Source: Oscillospiraceae bacterium (GTDB lineage: Bacteria > Bacillota_A > Clostridia > Oscillospirales > Ruminococcaceae). From it: a stretch of 18,254 nt of DNA. The notes beneath the pieces were generated by a model. That model saw only the letters and a list, made by a program, of their open reading frames with translations. It did not search any database and had not been told where the DNA came from. This document shows positions 1-7,009 of this stretch, piece by piece (positions within the stretch are counted from its first letter, which is position 1; each line of letters starts with the position of its first letter). Where the stretch lies: contig JAGAJA010000099.1 in the NCBI GenBank assembly GCA_017829075.1, positions 1-18,254 on the forward strand, read 5' to 3'. The position numbers and the translations under genes are program-made.

Positions 1-25
1 CCAGTACACTTGTGCGGATAGAAGT

Positions 26-58
26 GTTTTTTGCCCCGGCAGAGCTGGGGCAAAAAAC
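26..58. repeat. Long perfect hairpin with T and A arms
   Basis: GTTTTTTGCCCC (26-37) pairs perfectly with GGGGCAAAAAAC (47-58). The stem continues through a G-T wobble and two more pairs to an AGA triloop (41-43), about 15 pairs in all. The T-run lies on the 5' side and the A-run on the 3' side on either strand, which is the reverse of an intrinsic terminator, so I do not call it one. Confidence 0.8.
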
Positions 59-69
59 GGATTTCAAAA

Positions 70-84
70 GCCCGCTTCGCGGGC
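70..84. repeat. GC-rich triloop hairpin
   Basis: GCCCGC (70-75), loop TTC, GCGGGC (79-84); a perfect 6-pair stem flanked by AAAA on both sides. A T7 run follows only at 93-99, nine bases beyond the stem, so a terminator role on the + strand is possible but not typical. Confidence 0.65.
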
Positions 85-126
85 AAAACTGATTTTTTTG
101 ACAAGATTAGTATTGAACGGCTTTTC

Positions 127-190
127 AGCGGCTATGCCGCTCCAACCGCTATGCGGTTGGTTCACCCAATAGACAAGTCTATTGGGTGAA
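127..190. repeat. Three back-to-back perfect hairpins
   Basis: Three stems follow with no spacer. AGCGGC-TAT-GCCGCT lies at 127-141, CCAACCGC-TAT-GCGGTTGG at 142-160, and TTCACCCAATAGAC with its exact complement around an AA centre at 161-190 (14 pairs). All are perfect. There is no T-run directly after the last stem. Their contiguity suggests one composite element rather than independent terminators. Confidence 0.75.
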
Positions 191-203
191 ATGAAAATAG
201 TAT

Positions 204-224
204 AATAAACGCAGAGCGTTTATT
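204..224. repeat. Perfect 9-pair triloop hairpin
   Basis: AATAAACGC (204-212), loop AGA, GCGTTTATT (216-224). The stem is closed by GC-N3-GC, as in the hairpins at 26-58, 70-84, 127-141 and 142-160. Confidence 0.7.
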
Positions 225-254
225 CAGCCCGGCGGCTTCCCGATTTTTAGGGAC

Positions 255-393
255 ACGCTGATTAAAGCGCAGCGTATCAAATCTGGTTTTGCGCAAAATA
301 TAACTAATGCTATAAGTAAAATATTTCTTATTGCGCAAAACCCGCCGCGTGAGTAGGCTCGTTTGAACGGGGCGAATTTGATTTAATCAGCGT
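255..393. repeat. Nested inverted repeats around an AT-rich core
   Basis: There are three nested pairings. The outer one is ACGCTGATTAAA (255-266) with TTTAATCAGCGT (382-393), 12 perfect pairs. The middle one is ATCAAAT (276-282) with ATTTGAT (376-382). The inner one is GGTTTTGCGCAA (285-296) with TTGCGCAAAACC (331-342), 12 perfect pairs around a 34-base AT-rich core. Outer and middle arms share base 382, so both cannot be fully paired at once. It could be a cruciform-forming mobile remnant or the structured leader of the downstream gene. Confidence 0.6.
289..316 (+). promoter_or_regulatory. Possible promoter for the lipoprotein genes
   Basis: TTGCGC (289-294) is followed by a 16-base spacer and TATAAG (311-316), inside the AT-rich core of the nested inverted repeat. 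The -35 match is weak. If real, the leader is about 135 bases and contains the right arms of the inverted repeats. This is an inference from consensus similarity only. Confidence 0.25.
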
Positions 394-457
394 TTCCTTA
401 GAAAAACTAAGCCGAAAAACTGAATAATCCATACCACAAGCAAGAAAGGACACAAAA

Positions 458-1717
458 ATGCACTTTAAGAAAATCGCCGCAGCGCTTGCCGCGGCAGCAA
501 TCACACTCACCTGCGGCTGCCAGGTTCGTTCGTCATCTGACGCGGCATGGGTCACAGGATCGGGGATATCCAACAAATCAGAGCTGTCTGTCACCTTCGA
601 CAGCTTCAACAAGGAATACAAATACTGGCTGCTTGTGAACCAGATTCCGGACGACACCGCTGAGGAAGTCGTGGACAAATGCGCAGAGCAGCGCAGCTCG
701 ATCATAAACTACCTCATCAACGAGAAGATCGTACTCGACCAGACCAAGAAAATGGGACTTGACAGCTTCACGCAAGAGGAACTGGACTCCATTGACGAGG
801 ATTACAATTCCTTTATCGAACAGACCATAGACAGCTTCAAAAGCTATGTGAACGCCGGAGAATCTGAGGAGGACACGGTTGACGGCGATGCGGCGATACT
901 CGAAGAGGCGGAGAAGATCTTCGACGAAAAGCTCACCGAATGCGGAATGACCCGCGACGACCTGCTCATGTGGTTCAGAAACGCAAAGCTTGCTGAGAAG
1001 CTCCGTGAAAAGCTCGCGGAGGACTACACCGTGGAATACAGCGATGCCGAGGACGAGTTCCAGCTAATCGTTGACGGAATAAAGCAGGTGTACGAAGAAG
1101 ATCCGGTTGGATATGAGCAGAATTTGTACTACAAGTACTACTGGCTTCCGGAAAATTCCCGTATGATAAAGCATATCCTGATAAAATTCGACTCGGACGA
1201 CTCCACCGAGATATCCGCCGGTCGTGAAAACGGCGACGACGCGGGCGCGGACAGGCTTCGGGAAAGTGCGCTTGAAAAGCTGAAACCCCGCATTGAAGAG
1301 ATAAAGTCCCTGCTGGACAACGGCGGTGATTTTGACGAACTTGCCAAGACCTACTCCGAGGACAGCGGACTTTCCAGCAACCCTAACGGCTATCTTGTAG
1401 TTCCGAATGGCGGCTCCTATTATGAGGAATTCCAGAAAGGCGCGTATGAGCTGGAGAATATCGGCGACTATATGCTGGTAGGCACCGACCTCGGCTGGCA
1501 CATAATCCAGTACGCTTCCGACGCAGTTATTACCGATGAAAACAAAAAGGCTCTGGTGGATTCCATTTTCACTACGCTTGAGGACAATGCCGCGACCGAC
1601 GCATATAACGAGGCAATGAAAAAGTGGCGCGAGGAATACGCATACGATATCGACTACATCAGGCTTGAAATAGAGGAAGAAACAGACGAATCCGAAAGTT
1701 CTTCGGAAGCAGGCTGA
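458..1717 (+). CDS. PrsA-like parvulin peptidyl-prolyl isomerase lipoprotein
   Basis: This is a predicted surface-anchored foldase of 419 residues that would help secreted proteins fold outside the membrane by cis-trans prolyl isomerisation. The N-terminus is a lipoprotein signal: KK at residues 4-5, an Ala-rich hydrophobic stretch at 6-18, then LTCGC, with Cys21 the likely lipid site (the box is slightly irregular). An acidic helical SurA/PrsA-like region fills about 45-230. The parvulin domain spans about 237-352. It has the opening KHILIKF with His239, a DFDELAKTYSEDSG segment (residues 291-304) and the closing GWHII with His348, so both conserved parvulin histidines are present. The usual GGDLG-like loop is replaced by NGYLVVPNG. 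The tail is Glu/Ser-rich. AAAGGA about 8 bases upstream supports the ATG. A second, degenerate copy follows 18 bases downstream. Family assignment is confident; clients are unknown. Confidence 0.85.
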   Translation: MHFKKIAAALAAAAITLTCGCQVRSSSDAAWVTGSGISNKSELSVTFDSFNKEYKYWLLVNQIPDDTAEEVVDKCAEQRSSIINYLINEKIVLDQTKKMGLDSFTQEELDSIDEDYNSFIEQTIDSFKSYVNAGESEEDTVDGDAAILEEAEKIFDEKLTECGMTRDDLLMWFRNAKLAEKLREKLAEDYTVEYSDAEDEFQLIVDGIKQVYEEDPVGYEQNLYYKYYWLPENSRMIKHILIKFDSDDSTEISAGRENGDDAGADRLRESALEKLKPRIEEIKSLLDNGGDFDELAKTYSEDSGLSSNPNGYLVVPNGGSYYEEFQKGAYELENIGDYMLVGTDLGWHIIQYASDAVITDENKKALVDSIFTTLEDNAATDAYNEAMKKWREEYAYDIDYIRLEIEEETDESESSSEAG

Positions 1718-1735
1718 TCTCAGAATAACAAAAAC

Positions 1736-3061
1736 ATGAAAATAAACAGGATCATCGCCGCAGTTACCGCGGCAGTGGCAATAATTTCACTCACCGCCTG
1801 CGGCAGCTCAGAAGCCTCGGACAGCTCTCAGCAGAGCAGCCAGCCCGAATCATCAGTCCAGACCTCCGAAACCGCAGAAACTGCAGAAACCTCGCAGCCG
1901 GAAGAATCCGAAGCTGATGAACAGATCAGGTCGATACTGAACTCCGGAACAGCGGAGGATCTCGTTGTCGCAAAAACCTCAAACGGCGCAGAGGGCATGG
2001 AAATAACCTTCGGAGAATTCCTCAGCGAGTACCGGTATTACCTTGAAAGCAACGGCTACGACAACGACACGGACAGCTCAGCCGCCGCAGCGTTTTCCTC
2101 GGCACGACAGGAGATAATCGACGCGATGATCGAGGACAGGATCGTCCGGGCGAAATTCACGGAATACGGGCTTACGCTCTCTGAGGAAGACAACGAAAGC
2201 ATCAAATCCGATGTGAATTACGGCATTGAGCAGATAAAATCCGGTATACGGCAGACCCTTTACTACGCCGACAACACCCTCACCGAGGAGGAGCTTACGC
2301 TCCAGACGGACGAGCGGTTCGGTCAGCTTCTTTCCGACTGCGGACTTACAATTGAAACACTTACCGGCTGGCAGGAGGCTTACGTCATGAAATCAAAGCT
2401 AACCGCCGAGGTGGGGAAAAATGTGGTTTACTCCTTTGAGGACGCACAGGCGGAAATGCAGAAGCTTATCGACACCCTGAAAGCCAGCTATGAAAGCAGC
2501 CCAGCGGAATACTACGGACAGAGCTACGCGGACATCTGGGTGCCTGACGGCTCAAGAAAAATTCAGGCGATACTTGTCGGCTTCGACTATGACGCATACT
2601 CCCAGATACAGCAGCTTCGCGGCGAGGATAAGGACGAAGAAGCCGACGCCTACCGGGAAGAAAAGCTTGCGGACATTCAGGACAGACACGACGCGTTAAT
2701 GGAGCTGATAAGCGCCGGAAGCGATTTTGAGCAGCTAATGACCGACTACAACGAGGACGAGGGGAACGGCACATTCCTTCTAACTCCGGGAACAGAGGTA
2801 TTCGGCACGGATTTTGCGGAATGCGCAATGAGTATAGAAAGCCCCGGAGAAGTCGCGTCCTGCGTGACCGATTACGGCTATTACATAGTCAGATATGCCG
2901 AAGAGGTGTCCGTCAGCGAGGAGACCCTCAAAGCCAGCATTGAGGAGCTTCAATACTACCTGCTGGAAAACAAAAGGAGCGAGCTTTTCAGCGCTCAATA
3001 CGAACAATGGCTGAAAGAATACGCATACGAAACTGACGCGGAGGTTTTAGGTCTTGACTGA
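1736..3061 (+). CDS. Degenerate parvulin-like lipoprotein (probable non-catalytic chaperone)
   Basis: This 441-residue paralogue of the preceding gene has a canonical lipobox, LTAC with Cys22, followed by a Ser/Glu/Gln/Thr-rich linker (about 24-62) suited to spanning the cell wall. A SurA/PrsA-like helical region runs to about 270. A parvulin-like domain at about 275-390 keeps the fold pattern (KIQAILVGF, SAGSDFEQLM, DYGYYIVRY). Both catalytic-site histidines of the neighbour are replaced: KHILI becomes QAILV and GWHII becomes GYYIV. The only histidine I find is His318, outside those positions. It may therefore act as a chaperone or scaffold rather than an isomerase. No Shine-Dalgarno sequence is visible in the 18-base gap (bases before the ATG are A-rich), so expression may depend on the upstream gene. 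Alternative: a diverged enzyme using other residues. Confidence 0.8.
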   Translation: MKINRIIAAVTAAVAIISLTACGSSEASDSSQQSSQPESSVQTSETAETAETSQPEESEADEQIRSILNSGTAEDLVVAKTSNGAEGMEITFGEFLSEYRYYLESNGYDNDTDSSAAAAFSSARQEIIDAMIEDRIVRAKFTEYGLTLSEEDNESIKSDVNYGIEQIKSGIRQTLYYADNTLTEEELTLQTDERFGQLLSDCGLTIETLTGWQEAYVMKSKLTAEVGKNVVYSFEDAQAEMQKLIDTLKASYESSPAEYYGQSYADIWVPDGSRKIQAILVGFDYDAYSQIQQLRGEDKDEEADAYREEKLADIQDRHDALMELISAGSDFEQLMTDYNEDEGNGTFLLTPGTEVFGTDFAECAMSIESPGEVASCVTDYGYYIVRYAEEVSVSEETLKASIEELQYYLLENKRSELFSAQYEQWLKEYAYETDAEVLGLD

Positions 3062-3085
3062 CCCCGCACTTGCTTGGAGAATTAT

Positions 3086-4366
3086 ATGAATACACCTATT
3101 GCTGATTTTCTGGATAATTACCAGAGCAGAGAAGCGCTCCGTCTGCATATGCCCGGACACAACGGAGAAAATCCCCACGACATCACAGAGGTAGCCGGAG
3201 CGGACAGCCTTTACGAAACCGACACCTCCGGCGGAATCATCGCATGGAGCGAGCAGATCGCCGCGAAGATTTTCGGCGCGGAGAGGACTTGCTACTCCGC
3301 CGGCGGAAGTACTCTCGCAATTCAGGCGGCGCTTGCGCTGCTGAAAGCGCAGGGCTGCAAGACCATTGCCGCAGGTCGCTGCTCCCACAGGAGCCTTGTT
3401 TCCTCTGCGGCGCTGCTGGATCTCGACATAAAGTGGCTTTATCCACAGGAATATCCCTCCGCCGCCGTTGACTTCGGAGAAAAGGAAATTTCCGGCGCGG
3501 ACGCGCTGTTTGTCACAAATATCGACTATTACGGCGGCACCTGCCGGGTGGAAAACCCGAAACTCCCGGTGGTCTGCGACAACGCCCACGGAGCATATCT
3601 TAAATTCGTGAACAAGGCGGCGTTCGGCAGGGATTACCTCCACCCCATGGAATTCGGCTATCCGGTGATCTCGGCAGAATCCGCGCACAAGACCCTCCCG
3701 GCGCTCACCGGAGCGGCATATCTGCATTTCTCAAAGGGCACGGACTATTCCCGCGCAAAGGAGATGACCGCGCTCTTCGGAAGCACAAGCCCCTCCTACC
3801 TCATTATGGAGAGCCTTGACAAATTCAACGGCAGATATCTCGCCGATCCGGACTTTACGAACCGCGCCTGCGCAAGCGTGATGAAGCTGAAAAAGCGCCT
3901 TATCGCCGACGGATTCACCCTCAGGAAAAGCGATCCGCTGCGCATTACGCTGAACACCCGCGCATGGGGCTATTCCGGGCAGGAATTTGCCGCCCAGCTC
4001 CGCTCCCACGGCACTGAATGCGAGCTGGCGGACGAGAATTACGTCGTGCTTCTGTTCTCTGCGATAACTACCACCGAGGACTGCCAGCGAGCGTGTATTT
4101 CGCTGGAGCTTATCCCCAGAAAAGAAGCCCTGCCGCTCATCACCTACCCGGTAATAAAGCCGAAAAAGGAGCTTTCCGTCCGGGAAGCGATGTTCCGCAA
4201 ACAGAAAACGATCCCGGTTTCGGAAGCCGTTGGAAAGATCTGCGGCGGTATCCAGACTCCCTGTCCTCCCTGCATTCCGATCATCATGCCCGGCGAGCGC
4301 ATTGACGCAGAAGCCGCCGAAGCGCTCAAACTGTACGGCGTGAAAACCGTATCGGTTCTGGAATGA
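3086..4366 (+). CDS. Orn/Lys/Arg decarboxylase-family PLP enzyme
   Basis: This is a predicted PLP-dependent fold-type I enzyme of the Gram-positive arginine/lysine/ornithine decarboxylase family, which makes polyamines or cadaverine. Visible family marks include LHMPGHNG near the N-terminus, the phosphate-binding SAGGSTLAIQAAL, DNAHGAYLKF (aspartate that contacts the PLP ring nitrogen) and SAESAHKT, whose lysine (residue 202 from this start) should form the Schiff base. The C-terminus has PCPPCIPIIMPGERI, matching the PPGIP-type motif of the family. At 426 residues it is shorter than the roughly 480 usual for YaaO-like members, so part of the C-terminal domain is reduced. I chose ATG 3086 over the in-frame TTG at 3074 because GGAGA at 3076-3080 sits five bases before it. 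It lies 24 bases after the second lipoprotein, probably in the same transcript. Substrate cannot be read from the sequence. Confidence 0.82.
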   Translation: MNTPIADFLDNYQSREALRLHMPGHNGENPHDITEVAGADSLYETDTSGGIIAWSEQIAAKIFGAERTCYSAGGSTLAIQAALALLKAQGCKTIAAGRCSHRSLVSSAALLDLDIKWLYPQEYPSAAVDFGEKEISGADALFVTNIDYYGGTCRVENPKLPVVCDNAHGAYLKFVNKAAFGRDYLHPMEFGYPVISAESAHKTLPALTGAAYLHFSKGTDYSRAKEMTALFGSTSPSYLIMESLDKFNGRYLADPDFTNRACASVMKLKKRLIADGFTLRKSDPLRITLNTRAWGYSGQEFAAQLRSHGTECELADENYVVLLFSAITTTEDCQRACISLELIPRKEALPLITYPVIKPKKELSVREAMFRKQKTIPVSEAVGKICGGIQTPCPPCIPIIMPGERIDAEAAEALKLYGVKTVSVLE

Positions 4367-5581
4367 TCACCCCCGGAACAGCCTTTCGATATCCCGGTGC
4401 GGCACATTGCGCAGCTTATACCTGCGCCGCCCGGCAACGGCAAGAGTAATATCACACATTCCGGAGAATTTCTGGAAAATATTCCTGCCGATTTTCTTCA
4501 TCGGTATTTTGACGTCCGGAATGACTGCGGTGTAAAGCCTTGCCCCGCGCCGGAAAGCAAGCCCTGTCATACCGCGCTCCCTTGAAGCTCCGGACATTCT
4601 CATATATATCGCGTAGGTCACGGTGAACCACAGACTTATGACCACCCCGCTCCACAGCAGCGACTGAACCAAGTCCGCGCCGATAGGCTCGGCAATAAAG
4701 GTCAGCGCCAGAGCCGCGGCAAATCCCGCCAGCCAGCCCAGCGGAACAGCGCTATGCCCGAAGATCGCCGAAAACGGCGGCTTTATCCTGCCCTCCTGCG
4801 GCAGCGGAAGCCTGCACATTTTTGACAGAATTCTGTCGGCGGTGCGGCGGCTCACCGGAGGAAACAGCATAACATCATGGCAATAGAGCGGCGCAGACCG
4901 GAGCAGCAGCGTTGTCAGTGTATCGCAGCGCAGGCAGGCGGTGAGGTTATTTCGTACAAGACGGCACTCATATAATGTGAATACTCCCCGCTGTATCGTA
5001 ATAAATCCGCTCTCGCAGGAAAGCCTGAACCGCAGCATTCCCAGCGCCTTTCTGAAGAATACGAACAGCCACGCCGCGCCCACAAATACCGCAGCAAGCG
5101 CGGTTATCCTCGGAACTCCGATATGAAGTGCTCCGAGGGTCTGGCTCAAGCCCTCAGCAGCGCCCAGCATTGCGGACATTATGCGGTCAAAGCTTTCGCT
5201 GCCGAACACTCCCCCTATACGGTTAAGGAACAGCCCAAAGGTGATGACCCCGCTGAGAGCACGGGTATCTACGAATGCCCCGGCTATCGACTGGAACGCG
5301 CCCGCCTTGATGTGAATTCCGTCATAGTCCGGCAGGAACGGCAGCCGTTCGTTATTCCGCATATAAAAGAACACCCCGCCGGAAAGAGTGCTTATCTCCA
5401 CCCGTTTCCCCCGGAGAAGACGCAGAACAAGCGTTCTGCGTATCTCTATCTTTGTCACTGCGGCAAACGGTATCTCACATCTCCTGCGGAGGAGCAAACC
5501 CTTTGTGACAACGATATTTCCGGGACTTAATTCCGTGCGCAGAAATATCCGGCGCAGGACAAAGTACAGCAAAAAATCCAT
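4367..5581 (-). CDS. bPH2 (DUF304) domain membrane protein, YdbT-like
   Basis: This 404-residue membrane protein contains three bacterial PH-like (bPH2) domains, at about 12-75, 184-240 and 330-403. Each shows the typical pattern of a lead strand such as ITIQRGVFTLYECRLVRNN, with basic residues and short beta strands. Likely membrane segments lie at about 158-177, 275-297 and 307-327, with a weaker one near 108-125. The family includes B. subtilis YdbT, whose genetics suggest a role in resisting membrane-active compounds; the exact function is unknown. The start is supported by AGAAGG four bases upstream, and an in-frame TGA six codons upstream rules out a longer form. It begins almost directly in the first PH domain and so seems to lack the N-terminal membrane pair common in this family. 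No YdbS-type partner is adjacent. It ends exactly where the convergent decarboxylase gene ends. Confidence 0.75.
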   Translation of the reverse strand: MDFLLYFVLRRIFLRTELSPGNIVVTKGLLLRRRCEIPFAAVTKIEIRRTLVLRLLRGKRVEISTLSGGVFFYMRNNERLPFLPDYDGIHIKAGAFQSIAGAFVDTRALSGVITFGLFLNRIGGVFGSESFDRIMSAMLGAAEGLSQTLGALHIGVPRITALAAVFVGAAWLFVFFRKALGMLRFRLSCESGFITIQRGVFTLYECRLVRNNLTACLRCDTLTTLLLRSAPLYCHDVMLFPPVSRRTADRILSKMCRLPLPQEGRIKPPFSAIFGHSAVPLGWLAGFAAALALTFIAEPIGADLVQSLLWSGVVISLWFTVTYAIYMRMSGASRERGMTGLAFRRGARLYTAVIPDVKIPMKKIGRNIFQKFSGMCDITLAVAGRRRYKLRNVPHRDIERLFRG

Positions 5582-5637
5582 AAAACCTTCTGCCCCTCAG
5601 ACGGGACAATCACATAAATAAAAAGGAGCATTTTCTG

Positions 5638-7002
5638 ATGAAAACATCATGTATCATTCTCGCGGGAGGAGCCGGAAAACGCATGAAATCCGAGCGCCCG
5701 AAAGTCCTCGCGGAGGTTCTTTGCAAGCCTATGCTGGGCTGGGTGCTTGACGCAGCGGAGCAGTTCGGCTTTGACGAGATCGCGGTAGTCACAGGATACC
5801 GCGCCGACCTCACCGGAGAGTATATTTCCTCCCGTGCAGGTAAAATCACGGTATGTCATCAGCCGGAGCAGAAAGGCACCGGCGACGCAGCGCGCTGCGC
5901 ACAAGAGGTCATAAGCCGCTGCGATAACGTCTGCATTCTTAACGGCGACGCGCCCTTTATCGACAGCGAAACCCTCCGTTCCTCGCTGGAAATGCACACC
6001 AACTCAGGAAGTGATGTAACAGTTATCACCGCAGAGATAAAAGACCCCCAGGGCTACGGCAGAATTATCCGCACCGGCGGGAAATTCACTGCAATCCGCG
6101 AACAAAAGGATTGTTCCCCGGAGGAAGCTAAAATATGCGAAGTGAACAGCGGCGCGTACTGGTTCAGCGCGCAGAAGCTGTCCGAAGCCCTGCCGAAGCT
6201 CTCCACCAACAACGCCGCCGGGGAATACTACCTCACCGACTGCGTGGAATTTATGGAGCGCCGCAGCGCCTACACCTCCGAAAATCCGAATATCGTCCTC
6301 GGAGCGAATACCCGCGCCGCTCTGCTGGAGCTTAACCAGCTTGCAAGGCTCAGAAAGCTCTCTCGGCTCATGGAGGAGGGCGTAAGCTTTATCACCACCG
6401 ACGGAATAATAATCGGCGGCGATGTGAAGATAGGCTGCGACACAACTATCCTGCCGAATACCGTGATACTCGGAAACACCGAGATCGGCAAGGGCTGCGT
6501 TATCGGCGCAAACTCCCATATCGAAAACTGCAAGATCGGCGACAATGTTCAGCTTAACAACGTTCAGGCTTACGATTCCATTGTGGAGAACGATGTAAAG
6601 ATCGGGCCTTTTGCGCAGCTCCGTCCCGGAACTACTATCCGTCAGGGCGTGAAAATCGGCGACTTCGTAGAGATAAAGAACAGCGACATCGGCGTAAACA
6701 CCGCAGTCGCTCACCTCACCTATGTCGGTGACAGCGATGTCGGCAGAGGAGTTAATTTCGGCTGCGGCTGCGTCACCGCGAACTATGACGGAATAAACAA
6801 ATTCCGCACAAAGATCGGCGACCATGCGTTCATCGGCTGCAACACCAATCTTATCGCGCCAGTTGAAGTCGGCGAAAATGCGACAACCGCCGCCGGCTCT
6901 ACCATTACAAAGCCCGTCCCGGCAAACTCCCTCGCAGTGGAGCGCGGACAGGTGAGAGTTATCGAAAACTGGGGCAAAAACGCCCTGCGTAAGAAAAAGT
7001 GA
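5638..7002 (+). CDS. glmU: GlmU: UDP-GlcNAc pyrophosphorylase / GlcN-1-P acetyltransferase
   Basis: This bifunctional cytosolic enzyme makes UDP-N-acetylglucosamine, the precursor for peptidoglycan and other wall glycans, from glucosamine-1-phosphate, acetyl-CoA and UTP. The uridylyltransferase half (about 1-228) shows LAGGAGKRMKSERPKVL (residues 8-24), the nucleotide-binding QKGTGDAARC, NGDAPFI with Asp104, and EVNSGAYWF. Most GlmU proteins have LAAG and GD(V)P(L), so two glycines/alanines differ mildly. The C-terminal left-handed beta-helix (about 250-454) shows hexapeptide repeats, then AHLTYVGDS with catalytic His359 and VTANYDGINK. The length of 454 is normal. AAGGAG at 5623-5628 is nine bases before the ATG. 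The gene is divergent from the bPH2 gene across only 56 bases and is coupled to a cysteine hydrolase gene seven bases downstream. No prs or spoVG neighbour is present. Confidence 0.95.
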   Translation: MKTSCIILAGGAGKRMKSERPKVLAEVLCKPMLGWVLDAAEQFGFDEIAVVTGYRADLTGEYISSRAGKITVCHQPEQKGTGDAARCAQEVISRCDNVCILNGDAPFIDSETLRSSLEMHTNSGSDVTVITAEIKDPQGYGRIIRTGGKFTAIREQKDCSPEEAKICEVNSGAYWFSAQKLSEALPKLSTNNAAGEYYLTDCVEFMERRSAYTSENPNIVLGANTRAALLELNQLARLRKLSRLMEEGVSFITTDGIIIGGDVKIGCDTTILPNTVILGNTEIGKGCVIGANSHIENCKIGDNVQLNNVQAYDSIVENDVKIGPFAQLRPGTTIRQGVKIGDFVEIKNSDIGVNTAVAHLTYVGDSDVGRGVNFGCGCVTANYDGINKFRTKIGDHAFIGCNTNLIAPVEVGENATTAAGSTITKPVPANSLAVERGQVRVIENWGKNALRKKK

Positions 7003-7009
7003 GGTAAAT

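Larger units (their letters stand above)
1..457. other. Gene-free, hairpin-dense intergenic region
   Basis: No convincing coding sequence lies here; the only long open frame (minus strand from 705 to 328) is antisense to the lipoprotein gene and has no family features. The region instead carries at least six perfect or near-perfect hairpins, listed separately, covering roughly half of the first 230 bases, followed by a nested inverted-repeat structure from 255 to 393. The last 60 bases form the AT-richer leader of the lipoprotein gene, with a small CTTAG/CTAAG hairpin at 397-411. The gene to the left is outside the window, so its terminator may be among these hairpins. Confidence 0.75.

Noticed and set aside
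70..99. Hairpin plus T7 run as an intrinsic terminator of the gene to the left
   Set aside because: The T-run begins nine bases after the stem, too far for a standard terminator. It remains possible but unsupported.
127..224. CRISPR-like repeats
   Set aside because: The palindromes have different sequences, there is no conserved repeat with spacers of constant length, and no cas gene is nearby.
3074..3085. TTG start for the decarboxylase
   Set aside because: The ribosome site GGAGA overlaps this codon and is correctly spaced for the ATG at 3086.
3047..3727. 226-codon open frame on the minus strand
   Set aside because: It is antisense to the decarboxylase-family gene, and lacks any family feature.
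6004..6825. 273-codon open frame on the minus strand
   Set aside because: It is antisense to glmU and shows no domain pattern or ribosome site.
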